Positions 46,478-58,500 of a DNA stretch of 64,000 nucleotides are shown here, piece after piece; the first letter of the stretch is position 1, and every line of letters starts with the position of its first letter. Position numbers and translations under genes: made by a program. Source of the DNA: Isoetes taiwanensis (Eukaryota; Streptophyta; Lycopodiopsida; Isoetales; Isoetaceae); contig JAJEKV010000108.1 of assembly GCA_021234155.1 (NCBI GenBank), forward strand, positions 3,240,850 to 3,304,849, read 5' to 3'. Below the pieces are notes generated by a model. The model had not been told where the DNA came from and ran no database searches. It saw only the letters and a list, made by a program, of their open reading frames with translations.

Positions 46478-48290
46478 AAAGGGAAAAGGAAAAAGGAAAA
46501 GGAAAAGGAAAAGGAAAAGGAAAAGGGAAAAGGGAAAAGGGAAAAGGGGAAGGGGAAGGGAAGGGAAAAGGAAAACGATGAAAGAGAAAAGGAAAAGGAA
46601 AACGAAAGGGAAGGGAAAAGGAAAAAGCGATGAAAGGGAAAAGGAAAAAACTATGAAAGGGAAAAGGGAAAAGGAAAAGGGTAAGGGAAAAGGAAAAAAG
46701 ATGAAAGGGAAAACGGAAAACGAAAAAGGGAAAAATGGAAAACTAAAAAGGAAAAGGGAAAATGAAAAGGAAAAGGGGACGGAAAAGGAAAACGATGAAA
46801 GGAAAAGGAAAAAGGAAACGAAAAGGGGAAGGGAAAAGGAAAATGATGAAAGAGAAAAGGAAAAAGGAAAAGGAAAAGGAAAAGGGAAAGGAAAAGGAAA
46901 AACGATGAAAGGAAAAAGGAAAAGGAAAAGGGAAAAGGGAAAGGGAAAAGGGAAAACGATGAAAGGGAAAACGGAAAACGGAAAAGGGAAAAGGGAAGGG
47001 AAAAGGAAAAAACGATGAAAAGGAAAAGGAAGAGGGGAAGGAAAAGGAAAAAACGATGAAAGGGAAAAGGGAAAAGGGAAAAGGAAGAGGAGAAGGGAAA
47101 AGGAAAAACGATGAAAGGGAAAAGGGAAAAGGAAAAGGGAAAAAATGAAAAGGAATAAAGGAAAGGTAATAGTAAAAAGGAAAGAGAAGGAGAAAAGGAA
47201 AAATGGAAAGATAAAAGAAAAATAGAAAAAGGAATAGAATAGGCGAGGGAAAAGGGAACGGAAAAGAGCACCATGAAGGGTAAGAAGTAAAGGTGAGAAA
47301 AGGAGAAAAAGGTAAGGGAAAATAAGAAAAGGTTGCAAAGTCTAAGGGAAAAGAAAAGTAAAAAGGAAAAGAGAGGGGGAAAAGGGAAAAAGAGAACTTG
47401 GGAAAAGGGAACGAAAAAGAGAAAAATGAAAGGGTGAAAAAAAAGGGAAAAGAGAAAGGGTGAAGAAAGAGAAAAGGAAAGCAAAAAGAGCATCGAGAAA
47501 AGGAAGAGGGAAAGGATGGAAAATGAGGAAAAGGTGGGGGGAATTAGAATAGACAAAGGTAGGGAGCAAGGAATAGGAAAAGAGGAAGGAGAAAAGGGCA
47601 CGAGAAAAAAGGGAAGAGGGAAAGGGTGAGGAAATAGAAGAAAAGAAAGGGAAAAAGAGTATGGGAAAGGGAAAAAGAAAAAGAAACAAGAAAGGAGAAA
47701 GTGGAAAGGGGAAAAGGGGGAAGAAGATGGGGAAAGAAGGAAAAAGGGTACATAAAAAAGGTTGAGAAAAGGGAATGGAAAGAGGCATATGAAAAGCGAA
47801 AGGGAACGGGAAAGGGAAAATGTAAAGGAAGGGGAAAGAGAAAGGAAAGGAAAAGGAACATCGCAAAGCAAAAGGGTGGGGAAAGTATGAAAAGGAATGG
47901 AAAGTTGAAAGGAAAAGGGAAGCTGAAAAAGGAGAAGGGAAAGCAAAAAGAGCATGAGGAAAAGGAGAGAGAAATGGGAAAAGAGATGGGGAAAAGGGCA
48001 CGTGATCAAGAGGAAGAGGGTGGGGAAAGGAAGAAAGGGCACATGAAAAGGTAATCAAAAGAGCACGAAAAAAATGCATTAGAAACGGGAAAGAGAAAAG
48101 GAAAAGGAAAAGGAAGAGGAAGGGGAAAAGGAAAGGGAAAGAGAATAGTGGAAAAAAATGGAAGAGCGGGAAAGATAAAAAGGAAGGGAAAAAAGTCGAT
48201 AAGAAAAAAGAGAAAGAAAAAAAAAAGGGGAAAGGGAAGGCAAAGGAGGAGAACGGGTTAGAAAAAAAAAAAAGGAGAATAAAAAAAGAA
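46478..48290 (+). repeat. 1.8-kb purine-rich (A/G) tract
   Basis: The plus strand is almost all A and G. In 46478-47160 a GGGAAAAGGAAAA background is punctuated by CGATGAAAGG-type words every 25-100 bp; after 47160 the pattern is looser and ends in GA-rich DNA with A runs. Frames through it (463 residues on the minus strand) are Phe/Pro/Leu low complexity and not genes. Confidence 0.92.
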
Positions 48291-49839
48291 AGAAATTAAA
48301 GGTTCCTACAATACAAATGCCAGGACACCAACATTACCAGTTCCAACAAAACTTATTATTTCTAGGTCTCCAACATTGCCAGTTCCAACCTGTGCCCAGC
48401 AACGCTGGGCACCTTAACTAGTTACAAATATGAAATTAGGAAGTGAAAATACAGTGCGCACTCTAGATGTACGCATTAGTACACCTTGCAAAATACGGCC
48501 ACCAAATCATATAAAAACCATAGGGAAAAATGTACAAAAATACAAAAACAACCCCCCGTTATTATGCTACATATTCTCTGAAGATGGCCAGTCAACCAAA
48601 ACCAAGGTTCCTAATATCAAGAAATGCTCCAGTATATTGACTAACCACACTAAACGACATCAAATTACCAATATATTTCTTGTGCAAATCATGATCAATC
48701 TCAACCACATTGTACCCAGACGCTTGAAGAGTATTCTTACACATTTTAGGCTGATAAAAAACTTCAACATGACAACCGAGTCTCCTTTGCCCTTAACTCA
48801 CACATATCAATAGCAGTAGCAACACGAACCTGTTGCACTAATATGCCACTAACTAGCATAGACCATATCTATCTAGCCAACAACCATCTACCTATTACAA
48901 CCTAAGCATCTAGACCAGTTAACTGTTCTAAGGCCTAGAAATCCAATCAATAACACCCAACAACATATAATCTTGTCCAAAGCATACCACATATTCTATT
49001 ATAGCATCTGGACAACACTCTGGCCTAAAAGTCCAAATGCTTTGTACAACATCATAAAACAACCATGATCGTATAAAAAGTCTACTACCACCTAATTTAT
49101 GCAGCATCCCTTGCACCTAATAACTATCCATGCCAAAGCACCGTACCAGCAACACAAGAAGGTGCATGCACAGCATAACCCTATCTAGATTTCATAAACC
49201 ATCAAATACCCTGCTACAAGCTATCACATCTAGCATCTATTCAGACATCCTATTCATGCCATGCTTGTACTTAATGTAGCTTATACAACCCTAATACTTC
49301 AAAAACAGTTCGTTTTCTTACAATCAACGCATGCATGGAGCATACAACAACCTGGAGCTGAAGCTCTAGCTTCAAACTTATACCTTCAGAAACTATGCAA
49401 GCAATCAACATTCACACCATCTAAGAGCACTACCTTGCACTTACCCTTCTAAGACTGATCGTCTATTATCTAATAGGAATATCTTACAGTGCTACAACGA
49501 AGCATTTCAAATATATTGCATGTGAACTTCATGAACAGGGATAGCTAAACTAAAAGGAGCTTACTTGGATTAGAAATACGTATTTCGAAATTCTTCATTT
49601 TCAAAGGCGTAATTTCATGAGCACCTGCAACTAGCATGTACATGAGCATTTCCACGAACAATAATAAACAAAAATAATATGAATTTAAACTAGTAGTTCA
49701 TCATCTGGATGGCTAGATTCACAAGGTCTTTGATGAAAGGAAACTAGTTCAGGAGTCTTTGCACATTGCCCAACATGTACATCATGATTTTTTGAAGTAA
49801 AGAACATGAATCAATTTTGAAACTTTATGAGAGATTGCA
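48291..49839. other. AT-rich stretch, no gene supported
   Basis: An open frame at 48430-48813 (127 residues) has Thr/Lys/Asn-rich composition and no motif. A duplicated phrase CCAACATTRCCAGTTCCAAC occurs at about 48328 and 48369. No other feature is seen. Confidence 0.45.
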
Positions 49840-51830
49840 TGATCACGTTACTAAGAACTGCACAAAGAGGTGCATCAGAGTTAACTGAGACATCATCATC
49901 ATGATTATCTACAATAAAAAACAAAATTAGCATTTACAATTATGCTAACAAACAAAGAGATTCCATGCTTACATGTAGGAAGAATTGCACAAAGAGCATC
50001 AAAAAGTTAACCGAGGCATCGTCCTTGTGATTATCTGCAGTAAAAAAATATGAATTAGCATGGAAAAAAAACTTATGCTAACACAAAAAGAAATTGCATG
50101 CTTATTTGTCGTATTGCACAAAGGGGTGCATCAGAATTAACCGAATCATCATCACTATCCTCTCGATCTTCTTTGCTATCACTAGAAGTTTCATTGCCTG
50201 AGAATTCATGGACATCTCTCTTATGCTTCCTAACAATAGAAAGAGCGATTCCCTTTTCTATCTTTAATTTAATATTGTCTCCTTGCAAAATGTTCTTTTT
50301 GGATAAGTCTCGTCTTCTTTCCTCTTCCAATAGAAGAAGCTTTACATCATCTCCCTTCTCTATGCCCATTTCACAATAGTTTTAGTTGCATCATAGTAAA
50401 AGAATACATAAAAAACCTTCTTTCTAATATCAAAATGTTCCATTCTGCCAGTAATCTCAGCTTTCTCATGCATATCCATGAATTCTTTTATTGCCCATTC
50501 AAGGCCAAATTCTTTGGCTGGAACTAACACAAATCAACCAACAAGTCTTCGGCGAAATTCATCAAATGGTAGAGGCTCAAGTAAGGAATCCATTGCAAAA
50601 AACCGTATCTCAAATGATGGAGAAATACCTTCAGCAAAATCCGGGAACAAAAACATACTCCATCATTGCTAAAGAGTTTGCTAATATCCCCATTAGAAAT
50701 TTTGCCTCCATTCTTGGTAGTAATTTTCGGTCCTCGATGACTTTCTCCGTAATCCGACGATCCTAAAATATTCCTTGTACGTGCCAAGTACCCTAAACCT
50801 ATAGTAACATTGCATGTAGAATAAGAATTCTTGTTTGCGCCCTAGCCAAAATATACGCTCCCCAACTTTTGCAAAAAAATTAGCTAGATAAAAATAGTCA
50901 TGAAAGTTTCTTAACAAGGAATTCTTAAAAACCCAAAAACTTGACTTACTTTGCACTCCAATTGTGATGTCCACGTACCAAATCTCAAAATGGCCTTCAA
51001 TATGGTGGCACAACTTCGAGTCTACTTTAAGATTCAATTGCCATAATTATGAAATTTTAAAATGGCGCAAAAATATAGAAGTTCAATTATGATGATACTT
51101 AATGAACACAAAAATGTTCATGAACCCGAAAGTGTTCGAGAGACAACTCTAATGTAAGGAGATATACCGTCATAATCACTTAAGAGATTGATTCGCTTAC
51201 AAAAACTAATTTACTGGCAAATTTGTGTATTAAGAACTTGAAGAAAGAAATCTCTTAAGAAGGAGTTTGCCTCTAAACAAAAAGATATCATGAAATTGCC
51301 AAACAGAAGATATAAAGAAGTAAAATGTTATTCTGTATAGCTGCACATCAGAGACATATCTATTATGCTACAGACCAACTCCTGCAAACAAAAAACTATA
51401 AATTGCGATATATTCAACTCCGAAACTGCGAGCACTTTAGAAACAATTTTGCAGTGATCATCAATGAATAGCTTCAAGACACCTCCAACATGCTTCAAAA
51501 AATACAGAATCGACTAGGCTTCTTCAATACGCAAATTTTAGATTTTATTCTATTAAGTTATAAGCTGCATGCCTTGTTTGCAGGTATTCCAAAATTCTGA
51601 AATTCCTTAAGGCAATTTTTGAAGGCCAAACCTTAGATTTTGATTGTTGCTAGATCTGGAGTTAGTCATACCTTCATCAAGTTCGAAGTAGTAAAATCCA
51701 TCTTGTTTAAAATGATCAGATGTACTTTTTGGCTTACTGGCCTGAACAATTCTTATATCCATGGACTCTTTTGCCTTTCCCCATGCTAAGTTCAAACTCA
51801 AGCATGGGCTATCAGGCTCATCCTAGAGAT
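49840..51830 (-). pseudogene. Decayed multi-exon gene with a triplicated exon
   Basis: Minus-strand exon-like pieces: about 51830-51672 (LNLAWGKAKESMDIRIVQAS, then HFKQDGFYYFELDEG and a GTATGA donor), 51037-50693 (VFKNSLLRNFHDYFYLANFF), 50369-50073 (KLLLLEEERRRDLSKKNILQ and an acidic SSDSKEDREDSDDD). The small acidic exon ending near DSVNSDAPLCAI occurs three times, about 50095-50170, 49975-50040 and 49840-49915, each followed on the minus strand by donor-like or spacer DNA. Copy 2 has an acceptor CTGCAG and a GTAAGC donor but a stop inside. I do not recognise the protein. Frames do not join cleanly, so it is probably decaying. Confidence 0.35.
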
Positions 51831-52079
51831 TATCCTTTACATTTCCATACTTAGCAAAACTGCAAAACTTCAAAAAATACTCAGCGTTATAGCCGACCAC
51901 ATATCTTCCTCAATGAAAGAAAGGAACTCCGATCTCTTTTCTTGTAAAATTGCCCATGCATATATTGACACAACAATGCTTAGAAAACTTACTTTCGATC
52001 AGATCCCTGCCCGATCAAATTGAAGCGCCGATCCCTGCCTTGCCAGTTACCCGGTTGGCTTCAAGAAATGAGACCTCGA

Positions 52080-52230
52080 TTTCTTTACCAGCTGACCGTC
52101 AGTTTACAGGAAATAGGAGGTTTTGAGCAGTCACCAGCATATCCTAGGGATATTCAAGAATATACCTAAGATATGCCAAAAGCCCACATAAACAAGGGTT
52201 TGCCCCCCTAGGGGCAACCCAAAAAAAAGA
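52080..52230. repeat. Dispersed repeat copy 3 (part)
   Basis: CCGTCAGTTTACAGGAAATA, then GAGCAG, the hairpin ending AAGATATGCCAAAAGCC and CAAGGGTTTGCCCCCCTAG match the second half of the copies at 18.5 and 21.2 kb. It is the left flank of segmental copy 2, as copy 2 of the repeat is for segmental copy 1. Confidence 0.6.
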
Positions 52231-52504
52231 GCTCGCACAATAGTGATGAGCATCATCATTCCTTCTTGGCGCCCATTTTATTATCAAATAAAACTGCGGC
52301 ATTGCACCTGCGGCAGCTCTGGCATCGTGCAGCTATAGTGTCTCAAGATCTCGAAATGAAGGATGATACGGCAGTGAGATAAATCTCCTGGCAGGTTCTG
52401 TTTCATATCTAGATTTTGTTATGTTGACTCATTTGGATTAGGTTTGATATTTCTACATAGCTTTGTATCAATGTTTTATGTTCAGACTCTTGTTATGAAC
52501 GTTC

Positions 52505-52801
52505 TTGCCCTGGAGGCAGAGTCAAGAAAAATATTTGATGGAAAAGGAAGGAGATCAGGTTGTGCGAGTTCAAGCAAGTGCTTTGGCTTCATTTTTGAAG
52601 AAAGCTTTGCTTCCTTCAGCGGAGATACTTTCTTATCTGCTACCTTATGTATATCGGGTACCTGAGAGATTTAAGTATTTGAAGCGTTTTGATTTTTTAG
52701 TTCTCTGTGTCCTTTGTTGTCAAACATGCAATTATTGTTTCTCCAGGATCTCTTATTTACATCATCTAAAAGACGGATGTGGATGTGCTTTAAGTCCCTA
52801 A
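52505..52801 (+). other. Counterpart of the frame at 21702-22013
   Basis: A 98-residue frame (EKYLMEKEGDQVVRVQASAL, then SFLKKALLPSAEILSYLLPY), the same as in copy 1 except for substitutions and a 5-codon deletion. See the copy-1 entry for doubts. Confidence 0.3.
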
Positions 52802-52914
52802 TACCTAGATAAGCATAGTTTATTTTCGTTTCAAGTCAGTTTCCAAATAAATCAATTGAGTATTCATCTCCTACTCTATTTTATTAAATCGCAGGTAAAA
52901 GAATGCTCATCTGC

Positions 52915-53304
52915 GGAGCGCCGTATTCCTACTCCGGGAAGTGGTAAACCCGGACACATGTCCGGGATTACCACTGCTGCTCAGTTTCAAGCTCAAAAGA
53001 CAACGGTTTCTGCATGTTTTTTCACTGATCTTGCTTGATTCATGCTCAAATCTCTTGCTCCTTTGATAGAATGAGGTTTTTAGGGGCTGCCAAGGTGATT
53101 CCAATGGTGTTTCAACCGGATTGAACCGTTCAGTAAGTTGATTGCAAGCTCTATTCAAAGATTAGCATGCCAAAACACAGTCCCACGCTCAGTTCACCGC
53201 GTGGTTATCCCGGCCAAAAAAAAGTGGTTAACCCGGACAAAAGTGTGGTTAACCCGGACATGTGTCCGGGTTTACCACTTCCCGGAGTAGGAATACGGCG
53301 CTCC
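52915..53304. mobile_element. Mutator-like MITE with 9-bp target duplication
   Basis: A 390-bp element starting GGAGCGCCGTATTCCTACTC, with an inverted copy at the end; the terminal inverted repeats are about 60 bp and nearly perfect and contain the inner palindrome CCCGGACACATGTCCGGG. The 9 bp CTCATCTGC occur on both sides (52906-52914, 53305-53313) and once only at the empty site in copy 1 (22140-22148). A 9-bp duplication and long terminal repeats fit the Mutator superfamily. It encodes nothing of note. Confidence 0.93.
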
Positions 53305-53913
53305 CTCATCTGCAGCTATAAAGAGGCATCAATAATCAATAGAAAAATCTTGGATGCTCTTGTGATAAGACACTACTTATTTCTATGAGCTTACTATATG
53401 AGCTTAGTTAGTGTATGGACTACCAAAATTCTATGCATTTTTTTTAGGACAAAAGAAAGTAAAAACTGTTTGTCCGTGTCCATAACTTTGCTACCTTTGC
53501 ATCAAATGTCAGCACTTCAGCGTGGCAAACCAGGGCAGGTTAGTGATTTCTAGCTCATCCTACTCTAAATTGAACAGCCTATATATATGTGGTCAAATCG
53601 TATCTTCATTATCTCTCTTTAACCTGTTACTAATGCACATAATGTTCAAATATATTTGATAGTGGAATACGCCTGATTTTTGTTGTAGGTAATATGCATT
53701 CTTATTTGAGCTCACAAGTGTAAGTTAAATGTTATGTATTGCTTTTTAAGAATGAACAGAATACACGGTTATGTCCATCATGACCAGTTTGGTTTGCTAA
53801 GTTGTGAGCCAAGAAAAGGCTACTAGCAACTAGCTTATGATGATTATTTGAATAACGATTAGAATCAAACATAATTTACCAACGGGGCTCTAAACACTAC
53901 ACTTGCTACTTAT

Positions 53914-54398
53914 TTAACACTTAGGGGCAAATGCAAAGGGTCCAGTAGTGTAGAACTTGATATGGCGATAGGTGTTGGCATACTCAACCTTGGAATTAAT
54001 GCCATGTCGGACGGGGACCTTATAAGTGGCATCATCAGAAGAAATGGCATAACCCCAGCAATGTTCAGGCTCAAGAGCGCCAGTTGGGATTTGAAAGTAG
54101 CCATTGGAGTCAATGTAAGCCTGTTTGTAAACCTTCCCACAAGTGATTCCAACAAATGCATCTATAGAAAAGACCATTCCCAGTGAGTATACCACATTCA
54201 TGGAAAAGATTTAAGGAAGCTACAAGAGCAATAAACGAGTTAAAGGTTCAAAAGGAGCTTACGTTCTAGGTGCTTAACCCATTTGCCATGGCAGTCTTGG
54301 GCATAGACATAACCATGGACATAGTTGTAATGGTCGTGGGCTTGGACCACCATTGCTGTGCAAGGAATAGAAAAAGTGCGTAAGTTTTGAGCCGCCAT
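53914..54398 (-). CDS. Ole e 1-like protein, gene A copy 2, signal peptide altered
   Basis: Exons 54398-54263 and 54161-53914 with a 101-bp phase-1 intron (GTAAGC, CTATAG). The 127-residue product matches gene A from VVQAHDHYNYVHGYVYAQDC to the end, with a few substitutions and a final Cys in place of Ser. The first 16 residues differ: MAAQNLRTFSIPCTAM replaces the hydrophobic core of gene A because one base is lost after the ATG and further bases are lost later, restoring the frame. Secretion is therefore doubtful unless another start is used. The gene is divergent to the copy-2 gene B first exon. Confidence 0.75.
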
Positions 54399-54752
54399 TT
54401 TCTGGACCGCTTTTGGTTCAATGCTTTTGTTCGATGCTACCGTAAAATCCCGCTTTGGATGGTTGGGAAGGCTTCCAAGGCATGTGATTATAAATCTGGT
54501 ACCCCAGGTAACGTGATCTCCATCGTGGGACATCATCCGGCACATCCGATCGCGGTACGGTCTAGAATCGGGTAATCGAAAACAAAACAGAAATTATATA
54601 TTATTGAACCACTAATTAAACACGATTAGCCGAATATCTAGTCCTCGACATGGGCACGTTGTGTGCTGAAAACATAAGGATGCATCGGCCCTGCCAAATT
54701 TAGAATTTGTAGTTTGTTGCATGCAGTGAAGAGAAATTGTTGCGCGGAAAAA
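54399..54752. promoter_or_regulatory. Shared promoter region of the copy-2 pair
   Basis: Counterpart of 23240-23576, 354 bp, with several small indels. The sequence GATTATAAATC near 54484-54494 replaces the TTTATAAATAC box of copy 1. The gene-B side keeps TTATATATTATTG (about 54594). Confidence 0.5.
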
Positions 54753-54986
54753 ATGTCGGGTTTCAAGACCATGGTGTTGCTGCTTTTGTTGGGCCTCGTT
54801 ATGGTGGTTAATGCCACTGGCCATTATAATGATAGCCACCATGGTGAAGATCATGGCCCTCGCCGCGACGACAAGCCCCCTTCCCACTCCCCTCCTCCTC
54901 CACTGATCTATGTTCAAGGCTATGTCTACTGCCAAGACTGCAATGGCAAATGGATGAAGCATCTAAAACGTAAATACCACTCTCTC
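54753..54986 (+). pseudogene. Ole e 1-like gene B copy 2, truncated by transposon
   Basis: Exon 1 (54753-54969) is intact and encodes a signal peptide, His-rich spacer, Pro stretch and GYVYCQDCNGKWMKHL; it differs from gene B by substitutions such as Arg for Gly in the spacer. The donor is GTAAAT instead of GTAAGT. After 17 bp of intron the sequence changes to a CACTA terminus at 54987 and no second exon is found in the remaining 9 kb. Unless the transposon is spliced out with an exon beyond the window, the gene lacks its C-terminal half. Confidence 0.8.
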
Positions 54987-55589
54987 CACTACAAGGGATA
55001 GTCGACATCCAACGACGTCGCGACGTCGAAGAACGACAGGTCGCCGTCAACATCGACGCATATCGCTGCTCAACGACGCATTTCGCGTCGCTTCGGCCGT
55101 CGCTCAACGACGCTTCTCCGGCCGACGGTTGTGGATTGGCTGCGTGGTATGGTAACACGCCAAGCCGGTAGCGGCGCGTCGTGCCCACGCACACAAACGC
55201 CGCTTAACGCCGCCCTCGGATCCGACGTGGCACATCCGGGTCGTGCGGGCTTGGCGACATGCGGGGTCGGGCACGCCACCGTGGTTCCGCCATCGCCGGC
55301 TATGACGCCGCTGAACTATTTTACTAAAAATCCGGACGCGACCCGGTCACGCGGGTTTGCTAACATGCCAGTCGGCACGCCAAAGTGTTGCGCCACGTCG
55401 ACATGACGCCGTTAAACGATGCATAGAATATCCGACGTGGCGTGAGTTTTGCCAGGTAATGGCGGCGTCCGCGTACGCCCGCCATTGTCGTTGAGAGCCC
55501 CGCGTAAAGCAACGTCGTTTAACGACGCGATTATTTTTGAAAAAAAGCGTGTGAAAAAAAATTTAATAATGACGTCACTTATCGTTTGA
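54987..55589 (+). mobile_element. CACTA (En/Spm-type) transposon end
   Basis: Starts CACTACAAGGGATAGTCGAC, the typical plant CACTA terminus, followed by many AACGACG-type subterminal words in both orientations (CAACGACGTCG, TCAACGACGCAT, TTTAACGACGCG at about 55518-55528). GC content rises sharply from the intron. The opposite terminus (a CCCTTGTAGTG-like end) was not found, so the element may run into or beyond the 1.11-kb array. No transposase is seen. Confidence 0.7.
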
Positions 55590-58500
55590 ATACCAAAATT
55601 ACCCTATGGACTAAGTTACACGGTCGGTTTTGCAAAAACACACTTACGCCCCTACATTGCGGTATTCAAATGACCACCTCCTAGGCCAATTGACTACGAA
55701 GCAGTGTTGGACATAAGATAGTTTGGCCTTGAGAAGGGATGGCCGCCACGGCCACAAAACTTGGTCCCTAGGGCAATATGCGACATTCCGAGTCCATTGG
55801 CAGAGCGAATCACGGTTCGGAGGGAAAGTTGCCCGTCCCGTCGCCGGGCCTTCTGGAGAGGACTTTGGGGCAAGCCGCCTCCTGTGGTTTTTAGGGTCCG
55901 CTCTCGCCAACACCCCCCTACATCAAGACACGCCAAAGGTCCTAGTCAAATCGACAAGGATAGAGCCTCCAAAAACGTAAACCCTATGAGTTGCCAAGTT
56001 CTAGCAGGGTTTGGCGCTTTGGGTGCCGCTGTTTTGGTCTTTTGCACTTGGGACATGGCCGATCACATGCAATTGAGAACGCGGGCAAGGGGAACCGACG
56101 GAATGGAGTTTGGACTGTAGATCTCCCGCTGTGGCGCTTAGAAGTCAAGGCCCGCTTTTGCAAGAGCAAGACATTCAGAATTCGTAATTAATGCATAGTA
56201 CGGACTTAAATTCTGATTTTTGTCACCAGTTTCCTAAGTCATCGCCAACATACATGCCAACTTTCAAAAATTTTGGATAAGGTTTAGATCAAATAGTTTG
56301 CATTAGAACGGTCCGCAGCCTTTGTTGTTGTTAAATGCACACACTTGCCCAAGTCAAACAAAGCCAGGACCTTGCAAGGCCTCCCTCATTAGAGGGGAGA
56401 GTCCGAACCCCGTGAGGCGAGCCCCAAAGCTTCCCCGAGGCAGCCTTTCTCGGCAATAGCCCACGGGGCGACGCTAAAGACCACACTCCCCGATCTCTGG
56501 TTCCTCGTGATCCCACCGCTGAATCCTTTGTTCAAGGAACCTGGTCCGAGAAGGTCCAAAAATCCAACATCCGTCCGAGAACATATCAAACCGCTGCCGC
56601 CCCGCTGGGCGACAAAAAGAAACCAAAGTGTTTTGTCGTCTGGACATTAAGCGAGGGTTCAAATGGCGATCCGACATCGCCACATCGTCCGTCCGAATGC
56701 CAAAATTACCCTAGGGACCAAGTTACACGGCCGGGCTTTGCAAAGGAAAGAAACACTTACGCCTCTACATTGCAAAGATTCAAGCAGCCCACCTCCTAGG
56801 CCAATTGACTACGAAAAGTGCGTTGCACATGAGATAGTTTGGCGCTTCTTCGAGAAGGGGTGGGCTTCGCCACAAAACTTGGTCCCTAGGGCAATGTCGA
56901 CGCTTTGATTCCATTGGCGAGACGATCACGGCCCGGAGAGGGAAGTTGCCCGTCCGTCGCCAGGCCTTCTGGAGAGGACTTTTGGGGCAAGCCGCCTCGC
57001 TGGTTTTAGGGTCCGTGTTCGGGCCAACACCCCCTCTACGCCAAGACACGCAAGGTCCTAGTCAACCGACAAGGATAGAGCCTCAAACGTAAACCCTATG
57101 AGTTGCCGTGTTCTAGCAGTGGTTTGGCGCTTTGGGTGCCGAAGTTTTGGTCTTTGCACTTGGGACGTGGGTCCGATCACATGCAATTGAGAACGCCAAG
57201 CAAGGGGAACCGACGGAATGGAGTTTGGACCTCAGATTCTCCCGCTGTGGCGCTTACAAATCAAGGCCCGCTTTTGCAAAGTAGCAAGACATTCATAATT
57301 CGTAATTAATGCATAGTAAGGACTTAAATTTGATTTTTGTCACCTAGTTTCCTAAGTCATCGCCAACATACATGCCAACTTTCAAAAATTTTGGATAAGG
57401 TTTAGATCAAATAGTTTGCATTAGAACGGTCCGGGTAGCCGTTGTTGGGCAGCCGAGCCGCACACTTGCCCAAGTCAAACAAGGCCAGACCTTGCAAGGC
57501 CTCCCTCATTAGAGGGGAGAGTCCGAACCCCGTGAGGCGAGCCCCAAAAGCTTCCCGAGGCAGCCTTTTCCTCGGCAGCCAAGCCCACCGGGGCGACGCT
57601 AAAGACCACACTCCCCGATCTTGGTTCCCCGTGATCCGACCGCTGAATCCTTTGTTCAAGGAACCTGGTCCGAGAAGGTCCAAAAAATCCAACATCCGTC
57701 CGAGAACATATCAAACCGCTAAGCGCCCCCCAAGGGCGACAAAGGAAAACCAAAGTGTTTTGTCGCTCGGACATTGCGAGGTTCAAATGGCGATCCGACA
57801 TCGCCACATCGTCCGAATGCCAAAATTACCCTAGGGACCAAGTTACACGGCCATTTTTGCAAAAGAAAGAAACACTTACGCCCCTACATTGCAAAGATTC
57901 GCCAGCCCACCTCCTAGGCCAATTGATCACGAAAGTGTGGCACATGAGATAGTTTGGCGCTTCTTCGAGAAGGGTGGGCTTCTCGCCACAAAACTTGGTC
58001 CCTAGGGCAATGTCGACGCTTTGATTCCATTGGCGAGATGATCACTGCCCGAGAGGGGAAGTTGCCCGTCCGTCGCCGTGGCCTTCGAGAGAGGACTTTT
58101 GGGGCAAGCCGCCTCGGGTGGTTTTAGGGTCCGGGTGGCTCGCCAACACCCTCTACGCCAAGACACGGGTCCTAGTCAACTGACAAGGATAGAGCCTCAA
58201 ACGTAAAACCCTATGAGCTGCCGTGTTCTAGCGTGGTTTGCGCTTTGGGTGCCGAAGTTTTGGTCTTTTGCACTTGGGACGGGCCGATCACATGCGCTTG
58301 AGAACGCTGGCAAGGGGAACTGACGGAATGGAGTTTGACCTGTATCTCCCCCTGTGGCGCTAGAAGTCAAGGCCCGCTTTGCAAGAGCAAGACATTCAGA
58401 AATTGTAATTAATGCATAGTACGGACTTAAATTCTGATTTTTGTCACCTAGCTTCCTAAGTCATCGCCAACATACATGCCAACTTTCAAAAATTTTGATA

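Larger units (their letters stand above)
52232..54986. repeat. Segmental duplication, copy 2
   Basis: Collinear with 21476-23810. Differences are the 390-bp MITE at 52915, absence of the hairpin insert at 21380, and many single-base changes. It ends exactly at the CACTA terminus inside the first intron of the plus-strand gene. Confidence 0.92.

Noticed and set aside
46445-48042. Long frames on both strands (up to 463 residues) in the purine tract
   Set aside because: Phe/Pro/Ser/Leu or Lys/Gly/Glu low complexity produced by the A/G repeat; no domain.
48430-48813. 127-residue frame
   Set aside because: Composition typical of chance AT-rich frames; no motif or splice context.
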